Shown: positions 58,401 to 64,000 of the stretch, in pieces
How positions within the stretch are numbered: position 1 is the stretch's first letter
Layout: each line of letters opens with the position of its first letter
Assembly (NCBI RefSeq): GCF_000003815.2
Contig: NC_049980.1
Coordinates: forward strand, 33,388,946-33,452,945
Direction of reading: 5' to 3'
Source: Branchiostoma floridae
Lineage: Eukaryota > Chordata > Leptocardii > Amphioxiformes > Branchiostomatidae
DNA length: 64,000 nt
Notes under the pieces: generated by a model
The model's database searches: none
What the model saw: the letters and a program-made list of their open reading frames with translations, nothing else
Told to the model about the DNA's origin: nothing
Translations under genes and position numbers: made by a program

Positions 58401-61400
58401 NNNNNNNNNNNNNNNNNNNNNNNNNNNNNNNNNNNNNNNNNNNNNNNNNNNNNNNNNNNNNNNNNNNNNNNNNNNNNNNNNNNNNNNNNNNNNNNNNNNN
58501 NNNNNNNNNNNNNNNNNNNNNNNNNNNNNNNNNNNNNNNNNNNNNNNNNNNNNNNNNNNNNNNNNNNNNNNNNNNNNNNNNNNNNNNNNNNNNNNNNNNN
58601 NNNNNNNNNNNNNNNNNNNNNNNNNNNNNNNNNNNNNNNNNNNNNNNNNNNNNNNNNNNNNNNNNNNNNNNNNNNNNNNNNNNNNNNNNNNNNNNNNNNN
58701 NNNNNNNNNNNNNNNNNNNNNNNNNNNNNNNNNNNNNNNNNNNNNNNNNNNNNNNNNNNNNNNNNNNNNNNNNNNNNNNNNNNNNNNNNNNNNNNNNNNN
58801 NNNNNNNNNNNNNNNNNNNNNNNNNNNNNNNNNNTGGGTTCCTGCGAACCGTTTTCCCAACTTAATTGTCCTTTTTCAGTTTGCCGAAGATCGATGGCAG
58901 TAATAGCCCAATATTTTGGCTCCTAGAGTATCCCTAACTTCCATTCAAGCTTTTAGGTGGGATCCTGGGAACCGATGTGAAAGTTAATTGTCTTTTTTAG
59001 CGCTCTTTTCTGTGTTTTTGCTGGAGATCGATGAGTGTAATAACCCAATATCTCTGCTAGAGTATCCTGAATTCCCAGTCAAGCTTTTAGCGCGGTATTT
59101 AGGCGGGTTCATGCGCTTCACGGTGTATTTTTCGAAGATCGATGACTGTAATAACCCAATATTTCGGCTCCTGTAGTATCTCTAACTCTCAGTCAAGCTT
59201 TTAGGTGGGATCCTGCGAACCACTGTGCAGGTTAATTGTCTTTTTTAGCGGTCTGTTTGTGATATTTTGTGTGCTTCCCCAAGGAGCTTATATCATGAGC
59301 ATCCTTGGTTTGCCAGAGATCGATGACTGGAAGAACCCAACATTTCGGCTCCTAGAGTTTCCTGAATTCTCACTCAATCTTTTAGGCGGGTTCTGTGCAG
59401 GTCAATTGCCTGTTTTTCCAGCACTCTTTGTGTATTTGCCGGGCACATGACACAGAGATCGATGGCTGAACACGGAGGTGACCACGCCGACCGCACGCCT
59501 TTCCCGCGCCGCGGGCACGAAGCGTATCGGGTTACCAGACATGGGTGGGCGGCAGGACACGCCGTGACCACAAGCACACACACTGCTCTTCAAGCAGAGG
59601 TTCGGTTCTGGCTGTGTTTGGCAGTTAACCTTAACGGTTAGCGTTTTGTCGGGCTTTGTATTTTGTACAAATTTCTTCATATCTACTGTCCACACATGAA
59701 GCGGTACAAAATAGCAAGTTCGAAAAAAACGCCTAATTTCATGACAATCCATCCATAGCTTCTTGAGCTATGCTGCTATGAAACCACAAAAACATACATG
59801 TATTCATAAATACAAGCATACAAAAGCTACCGAATACATAACCTTCTTGGCGAAGATATTCATCGGCCATGAGATTTCCCCCTTCGAAATACGCCGGACG
59901 GCGAATGAAACCCTGTTGTCACCTCTCAGAGGATGAACTAGGTTGAACTTGAAACTGATTACTGAAATGAAGCCCTGTAATGACCATTTCACTGAAAACT
60001 CTGGCGAAATTACTCTCCCCATGCCCATAGCCAGCGTAATAGTCTGGTTCAGACTAGAAGATTGTGACCATTTCTAAGGACTTCAAGCTCAATCAGCCGA
60101 GACATTCAATAAAGAAAACGGGACATGCGATATGTGAGGAATGCTACAATCTTACCCCCCAACCTTCCCCAATTTTGTCTGACTCTATTAAACCTCTTCC
60201 CTCATGACCTCAATGAAAAGTGACCTGCAGGACGATTTCAGCTTCTCGTGAACAAACCTGGTTCAAACAACACCTCTCAGACTTGGAGAGTTCTGTAACG
60301 TAACACAGTAGCTGTGATCTTTCGGTCACGGAGTGCCAAGCTGTTCGCGCTAAATACCCAGCGCTACTGTATTACGTTTCTTTACAGTACACTCCAAGCA
60401 GAGGTTTGTGGGTAAGATTGTGGCAAGCTTGCCATATCATATGCCCGTTTTCTCGATCGAATAAAACGGGGCATTGGAGAATAATCTTATCTTCCCAATC
60501 AATTTCAAACTCAATGCAGTAGAGCTGCTAGCTAGTGCGAAAAACTTGGCGCTCGGTTATCGAAATGCCCACACAATCTCACTCACAGCTAAGACAGCTA
60601 ATGTACTAGTATTGTCCAAGCAGAGGTGTATTAAGATAGCGTTACACACAGTACATAACGATTTCACATTATCATATCGAAATTGTCCACAAAAGTCACT
60701 CTGCGTTAAGTTATATGAATTCCGATGATACTTCCGAGTGTCATGTATCATAAATATCTACCATTTTCACGTCATTAAAACATTATTTGATTCAGGAACA
60801 TCATGCTGAAAGGTCACCAAAATAAGGCAACGTTACGTGATGTTCGTAAACTGAGGAATGTTTGCGTCATACATAACGAGACAGTTATCATTTCTGTGTC
60901 TTGTATATAGTGTGTAATGTAAACAATTATGACTTGATTCAAAAACATCATGTAACATTACCTCATTTGGTGACCTTCGAAAACAAAGGATCGTCGCAAG
61001 CTTTAAATTTTAAACTATAGTCGACATCAATGCCGACTGGAAATCATATTGTCAAGAATTGTCAACGTGGAATTGTCCTGTTTGATTTTACCTTCGTCAA
61101 GCGCAAGAAAGTTATGTTTTTGGCTTAGTTTGTATGTTGTCCGTCTGGTCCGTATTGGCTTGTCCGTCTGTCGACAGCATAAGTCGAGTGACTGTGGATG
61201 GATCATTGGTAGGTGGGTAAGGTTAGGAGTCCGGAAAACGAAGGTCAAGTTCGATAATGAGTCACTAATTCAATGATTTTTGTTTGTTTTATTTAGTTCT
61301 CCGTTAGTATTGCACTATTTGGTTTGACACTCTGCCCAGAGCCCGTGTTAAGTGTGGGAATCTTTATGCACAAATGACCATACAGTGAGCTTAAGTCCCA

Positions 61401-62503
61401 CGGTAAAAGAAGCCGGTGAAAAGGCCGGCTTAACATGCCCCTGGGGCCACCAACAACATGCACAATACAAGAAACTACCGACCCCAGTCAAAGTATGGCA
61501 GGATTTCCCTACAGGACAGTCGGTGGAACACCAACCCTATTGTACCAATGTTGACGTTGTCAGTGGGAATCTGTCGTCTCAGCTGAAAGCAACGTTATTA
61601 GTAATCATTAGTCTACCAAATCTTGCTGCTCCGCGTGCGAGCTGGCCGACTTGCCTGTGGCTGAAGTGCCTTGGCAGATTGCCATAACGATAAAACATAC
61701 GGTTCTGAAGTGCATTAGAAGCATATTAGCCTGGTGAGCACACCATCGTGAGCTCGACGGGATCTCTACGGTGATAGGAGCGTTGCCCGCCCGCCCAGTT
61801 CATGAGCGCAGGCCGGGGAATTTTTACGGGGTTGGTCTGGTACGGTGATAACTCGGAAGGTCTATTCTCCAAGCAGAGGTTGGGTCGCGGAGATATTAGT
61901 GGCCGGGATTTTTACCCACCTTTTTTTCGCTCGTGAGAAGAGCGAGCCGATAAAAATCCCGACGACCACTTCTATCTCCGCGACCAAACCTCTGCTTGGA
62001 GAATAGGAAGACCGGCTAAAAAAAAGACAAGCTGACAGAAACATGACATATAACCGTTGTACTGCATGACACACATGCATATCAAATTCCCAAGAAACAC
62101 GTCACGCGAACTCTAGACGCCCTCTTCCTGTCCTTTGAAAGACCAATGTTTAAACGAGTGGTAACATTATAGAATGAACAAGCCACTACGGAACCCAAAA
62201 TCTAACCATTTTCAGTTTTTTGTCACCTACACACCAAATATAAAACCAATCCTTCCAGTCGTTCTTGAGTTATCTTGGTGACCAACAGACACACTGACAC
62301 ACAGACACGCACACATAAACACATGAAACACACACGCACGCACACACATACGCACACCGCCAAAAATATAACCTTTTCGACGAAGGAAAGAAAGCAGACT
62401 CAAACTTACCATTCTCGAAGTCCCGATCTTGAGCAAAAGTCGCCCACGGCCCAGCTCCCACGAATACAGCCGCCACCAGCAGAATCATACAAGTATTCCT
62501 CAT
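45492..62503 (-). CDS. Alkaline phosphatase fused to a C-terminal death domain
   Basis: Twelve minus-strand exons with matching phases give 696 aa: 62410-62503, 52164-52384, 51550-51730, 50890-51065, 50226-50433, 49599-49733, 48818-49009, 48256-48390, 47997-48142, 47159-47456, 46244-46416, 45492-45623. Residues 1-26 are a signal peptide ([19 protein letters not shown]). Residues about 33-505 are a full animal alkaline phosphatase, a metal-dependent phosphomonoesterase. Visible catalytic elements: FLGDGMG (Mg/Zn Asp), DSAGSATAY (nucleophile Ser), HASPAGTYA (Mg-site Ser), the ER-x-W Arg that binds phosphate, [12 protein letters not shown] (Glu, Asp, His ligands), TADHSH and the last His in DESHAGEDV. 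After YASCLGD the usual GPI-attachment tail is replaced by a Lys/Glu-rich then Pro/Thr-rich linker (about 505-595) and a death domain (about 604-692). No transmembrane segment is seen between them. The phosphatase exons are certain; the splice from linker to death domain rests on good sites and phase. Confidence 0.87.
45676..45735. repeat. (ACGTT)n microsatellite
   Basis: CGTTA units repeated about eight times with interruptions, in the last intron of the phosphatase gene. Confidence 0.9.
46767..46825 (+). mobile_element. 3' end of a non-LTR retroposon
   Basis: TTGTACCATGTACAAATGCC, GTGCAATAAAGTTCATT and a CATT tail match 5066-5110. Sequence upstream to about 46440 may belong to the same insertion but has no recognised protein. 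Lies in intron 10 of the phosphatase gene. Confidence 0.55.
47771..47958. mobile_element. MITE in phosphatase intron 9
   Basis: Left end TTGCCTCCTTCGCAGACTTC and right end GTCTGCGAAAGAGGCAAC are inverted, and inner arms ATTTTCAACGTTGGC / GCCAACGTTGAAAAT also pair. A larger relative lies at 55666-56218. The class is unknown. Confidence 0.85.
48467..48535. repeat. Half-copy of the 24724 hairpin family
   Basis: GAAGGTTAGACATCCAGGTA, ATAAGATACGCCAAATAG and ACTCAAGAAACTGGATATG match the arm at 24700-24765. It sits in intron 7 of the phosphatase gene. Confidence 0.75.
49385..49460 (-). pseudogene. Partial duplicate of phosphatase exon 6 with its donor
   Basis: On the minus strand the segment repeats the last part of exon 6 ([19 protein letters not shown]) and runs into a donor-like GTAAA, about 205 bp beyond the real exon end at 49599. 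It has no acceptor of its own. It is a tandem duplicate of the exon-intron border. Confidence 0.85.
49980..50125. repeat. Dispersed 'GGGGGCTAGTCC' repeat, inverted copy
   Basis: CAGTGGACTAGCCCCCTACT and GGCGCCATCTGG are the reverse complement of phrases in 20440-20560 and 56430-56545. It lies in intron 5 of the phosphatase gene. Just left of it, 49800-49975 shares several phrases with 55986-56120 (for example TCACACGATAACTGGAA inverted). Confidence 0.55.
50133..50222 (-). pseudogene. Partial duplicate of the 3' end of phosphatase exon 5
   Basis: GGAGGTAGTCCGTCTT, TCGAACTGCTCCTTGTT and GACGTAAGACG repeat the plus-strand sequence at 50228-50295 with an 83-bp period. On the minus strand it holds the codons for WNKEQFD ... 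TDYLL with an internal stop from C-to-T change, and a weak donor GTACAT. Confidence 0.88.
50521..50740 (-). pseudogene. Two partial duplicates of the 5' end of phosphatase exon 5
   Basis: The segment 50521-50592 repeats the acceptor and first 50-60 bp of exon 5 (minus strand CCGCAG, then [17 protein letters not shown]). A second, more decayed copy lies at 50656-50740. The period is about 145 bp and includes intron sequence. Neither copy has the rest of the exon. Confidence 0.88.
51085..51162. mobile_element. Short MITE or hairpin in phosphatase intron 3
   Basis: TAGCTTGGGTGCCATCCGAT at the left and ATCGGGTGTCACCCAGGCTA at the right are inverted copies with CGATTACTACCTG / CAGGTAGTAATCG nearest the loop. 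Confidence 0.8.
52435..52655. repeat. Dispersed 'TTTCGCGGTGGTTT' element, second copy
   Basis: CGTTCGCGGTGGTTTCGAG, TGTTTGCGGTGGTTTTTGAA and ATAAATCCACCGCCAACATT resemble 5148-5355. It lies at the 3' end of the 10-kb first intron of the phosphatase gene. Confidence 0.6.
53040..53160. repeat. Two tandem copies of a GAAGGGCGGTTATACC-type repeat
   Basis: AAGCTGATGTGTTACGCCAA / TGTGTTATGTTATGCCGAAG each lead into GGGCGG, TACATAGATACC. Related phrases occur at about 48685-48760 and 37410-37480. Confidence 0.65.
53875..54048. mobile_element. MITE, CTCCAAGCAGATCC family
   Basis: Begins TAATCTCCAAGCAGATCCTA and ends TAGGATCTGATTGGATATTA in inverted orientation; contains AAAGCTGCCAGAGGAGTGAA and ACACTCCTTGGCCAG. 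About 174 bp. Confidence 0.85.
54241..54389. mobile_element. MITE with long GC-rich inverted repeat
   Basis: The inner arms ACTTGTCCTACGACGTTCGA and TCGAACGTCGTAGGACAAGT pair over about 32 bp, around a small palindrome TGTCCTAGGACA. Outer ends CGAGGCAAAA / TTTTGCCTCG extend the symmetry. Confidence 0.88.
54995..55175. mobile_element. MITE, CTCCAAGCAGATCC family
   Basis: Begins TAATCTCCAAGCAGATCCTA and ends TAGGATCTGCTTGGAGATTA, a near-perfect terminal inverted repeat about 180 bp apart. This is one of the best preserved copies in the window. Confidence 0.9.
55195..55365. repeat. Dispersed 'CGAGGGACGGCC' repeat, second copy
   Basis: CACGGGACCTCCGAATT, CCCATCCGAGGGACGGCC and TTTCCCAAGGGCACAG match 26935-27125. 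Confidence 0.65.
55666..56218. mobile_element. Larger foldback element interrupted by a gap
   Basis: Ends GACTACCTTGCAGTCTTCGA and TCGAAGACTGCAAGGGAGTC are inverted; G-runs and C-runs follow inside each end. The 144-N gap (55842-55985) hides its centre. It is related to 47771-47958 through the GATTTTCAACGTTGA / GCGTTGAAAACCGC phrases and carries short repeats of CAAACTCCCTT. Confidence 0.8.
55842..55985. other. Assembly gap (144 N)
   Basis: Run of N in the middle of a foldback element, consistent with a hairpin that was hard to sequence or assemble. Confidence 1.
56430..56545. repeat. Dispersed 'GGGGGCTAGTCC' repeat
   Basis: AAATGGTGCATAGGGTGGCG, CCCATCTCCATTTCATTAGC, CCTGAGCCACACA and AGTAGGGGGCTAGTCCGC match 20440-20560. 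Confidence 0.65.
57117..57315. mobile_element. MITE, CTCCAAGCAGATCC family
   Basis: Begins AATCTCCAAGCAGATCCTAC and ends GTAGGATCTGCCTGGAGATT. The inner arms GGTAGCATAAGATAG / CTATCTTATGCTACC also pair. A partial internal duplication around CTTTTGATA is visible. Confidence 0.88.
57908..59460. repeat. Tandem array, unit about 130-160 bp, split by a gap
   Basis: Units carry GATCGATGACTGTAATAACC, CAATATTTCGGCTCCTAGAG, TCAAGCTTTTAGG(C/T)GGG, TCCTGCGAACC and TTAATTGTCTTTTT. About six copies are visible, on both sides of the N-run 58154-58834, so the true number is unknown. The array lies inside the first intron of the phosphatase gene. Frames across it are artefacts. Confidence 0.88.
58154..58834. 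other. Assembly gap (681 N)
   Basis: Run of N within the tandem array. Confidence 1.
59461..61862. other. Intron 1 of the phosphatase gene, no exon seen
   Basis: Single MITE ends of the CAAGCAGAGG family lie near 59590, 60390 and 60615. A GC-rich patch at 59480-59580 stands out but shows no splice-bounded frame. Nothing else is supported. Confidence 0.45.
61863..62005. mobile_element. Complete MITE, CAAGCAGAGG family
   Basis: Ends TATTCTCCAAGCAGAGGTT and AACCTCTGCTTGGAGAATA are perfect inverted copies, 143 bp in all; inner arms GGTCGCGGAGATA / TATCTCCGCGACC and CGGGATTTTTA / TAAAAATCCCG also pair, with CGCTCGTGAGAAGAGCG near the loop. The whole element can fold into one hairpin. Confidence 0.92.
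62280..62360. repeat. (CA)n microsatellite in phosphatase intron 1
   Basis: Interrupted CACACA, CACGCA and CATACG units just downstream (minus strand) of phosphatase exon 1. Confidence 0.9.
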
Positions 62504-63745
62504 GGTAACCAAGGATGGTATTAAAATATAACTCTGAAAAACAACTCGCTACCTTCCGTGTCACAGACCTTGTTTAATACTAGAGTAGTTGATAAATAAC
62601 CGGTCTTTGGACGCTACCGTTGTGTGCAAGGGCTGATGTACAAGTGAGCGGGTGTTCTTGGGGTATTCAGAGTTCATTCATCGATCCCGTGGCCCCCTTT
62701 GTGCGACTCACCTGATGGCCACGTGGTCCCCTTGCGTAGGCACAGCCCGGACGGGCGCATGTTTGCACTGTGGGGGGTGGCAGGGTGGAGTCACGCACTC
62801 CGCATGGCTCTACTGCATGCACAAATGACGGATGCATGCTTTCTTCACACAGCCTACCACCCCTTCCCGCCAAGATTGAACAATGCGGAAACTGGCAGCT
62901 ATAGATCAAATGTTATCTAAACAGCGAGTATCAAAAGACAGAGAGAGACCGACACCGAAACCCTTCGAGCTTCCTATAATATAACTTTCAGATGAAGCTA
63001 GCGATTGATGAAAGTTAATTGATCTTTATTGCAAATTCTTGTCCGTGGGCTAATTGCAGGTAACACGAAAGGCTACAAACGGTCTATGAGTATGACAATA
63101 TAGCAAGAGTCTACTCTCGTCTAAAAGCTAACTTTAGATTCTGGGTTATTTAGGTTACAAGGACCTTGGTTACATTAACAACAGGATGAGAGGAACACTA
63201 ATACACGTGGGAAGGCCGGGCCACTGTGTGGAATAGCAACTATAGATGAGAAATATATGTAACGTTACTTTTGTAAGAAAACCATTTGAATGTTGGGAAT
63301 ATGCTTGTTATGGACGCTACATTCGACCTACATGACGTTTCTGCATGGTTGGATATGACCCATGTAAGTAACGTTAACGTTACATGACATAGAAAAAGAT
63401 CTTGTCCATGATGTATGTTCATATATAAACACGCTTGTTTTGGTTACTTTTGTCTCATATTTCGATATTGACGTAAACAATGTTTATGCAACGGCATAAG
63501 GGCCATAGTTGAGCATTATTTTTGCCCTGTGATATGTGCTGTGTGGCATGCTTGCCTCTATATTTACGAACGTTCGTGTTCACGTCCTTCCGTTCACGTG
63601 TATCGAGCGTGGGCACTTGATGTCCGCTAGCCTCGTTCACAGACTGTCTCCAGGGGGTGTCACAGTCCAACTCCTCGGCTCCAAGGCCAACATGTCCCGA
63701 GGAACTTTTGTTACCCCGAGTCAGGATGAAATTGAGGGGGTGTTT
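62504..63745. other. Upstream region of the phosphatase gene, no gene seen
   Basis: This must contain the 5' UTR and promoter of the minus-strand phosphatase gene. No TATA box at a convincing distance was identified, and no exon of another gene is supported. Confidence 0.45.
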
Positions 63746-63950
63746 TAGCCTCCATAGCAGGCTCTCTGTGTCCTTTTCGTGGTCTTCTTGGGCTCGTCAT
63801 ACACTTTTTCTAGCCGTTTCTTTTTGTACTAGCTTGTGCTACGGGCCTGCAGTACTGCAAGCGACCCAGTACAAGAGGAAACGGCCAGCAAAAATGTATT
63901 ACGAGCCCCAAAATACGAAAAAAGGTCCCGAGAGCCTGCTATGGAGACTA
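63746..63950. mobile_element. MITE with terminal inverted repeats
   Basis: Left end TAGCCTCCATAGCAGGCTCT and right end AGAGCCTGCTATGGAGACTA are inverted copies 205 bp apart. Inner arms GGCTCGTCATACA / TGTATTACGAGCC and TAGCCGTTTC / GAAACGGCCA also pair. Confidence 0.88.
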
Positions 63951-64000
63951 GCGGTGTTTATCAATCTTTATGTTAAGATCTTCTTGGGGCATGTTGGCCC

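Noticed and set aside
59480-59580. GC-rich block that looks exon-like
   Set aside because: No frame bounded by acceptor and donor fits the phosphatase gene, and no recognisable protein on either strand.
61352-61687. A 111-codon plus-strand frame in phosphatase intron 1
   Set aside because: No ATG start, no recognised domain, no convincing splice sites, and mixed composition typical of chance.

Overview
This is a 64-kb piece of an animal nuclear genome, most probably an amphioxus (Branchiostoma). It has short exons with GT-AG introns, metazoan proteins, many small terminal-inverted-repeat elements (MITEs), tails of non-LTR retroposons ending in TTCA/ATTC repeats, and minisatellites that straddle exon-intron borders. 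I recall the last trait being reported for amphioxus. Species is inferred, not proven. Four assembly gaps (runs of N) lie at 2881-3782, 30418-30517, 55842-55985 and 58154-58834.

Left part (1-12.4 kb): about 11.5 kb of repeat-rich non-coding DNA, probably the first intron of an endophilin-A (SH3GL) gene whose first coding exon is on the minus strand at 11514-11558. It is head-to-head with CHAF1A (12397-22700, plus strand, 17 exons, about 1179 aa), the large subunit of chromatin assembly factor 1. The human orthologues SH3GL1 and CHAF1A are also divergent neighbours, so this looks like a deeply conserved gene pair.

Middle (24-43 kb): repeats and MITEs; an unrecognised gene starting at 27726 behind a TATA box; a minus-strand first exon (31106-31578) with a PP1-docking-like motif whose 3' border is amplified into a minisatellite and whose 5' region is triplicated; a single-exon LRR-Ig secreted protein with a broken second Ig domain (34035-35558); and a four-exon secreted protein with one LDLa domain (37847-42616). 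The second exon of that last gene is preceded by ten tandem copies of its own acceptor and 5' half.

Right part (45.5-62.5 kb, minus strand): a 12-exon gene for a 696-aa protein. It joins a signal peptide, a complete animal alkaline phosphatase with all metal and catalytic residues, a Lys/Glu- then Pro/Thr-rich linker, and a C-terminal death domain. Splice phases agree through all 12 exons. An extracellular-type phosphatase fused to a death domain, without a transmembrane segment between them, is the most unusual thing in the window. Its 10-kb first intron is full of MITEs and a 150-bp-class tandem array. The last 1.5 kb of the window holds no recognised gene and one more MITE.

The genes do not form a functional pathway. 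The recurring theme is local tandem duplication at exon borders, seen in three genes, plus one domain fusion.
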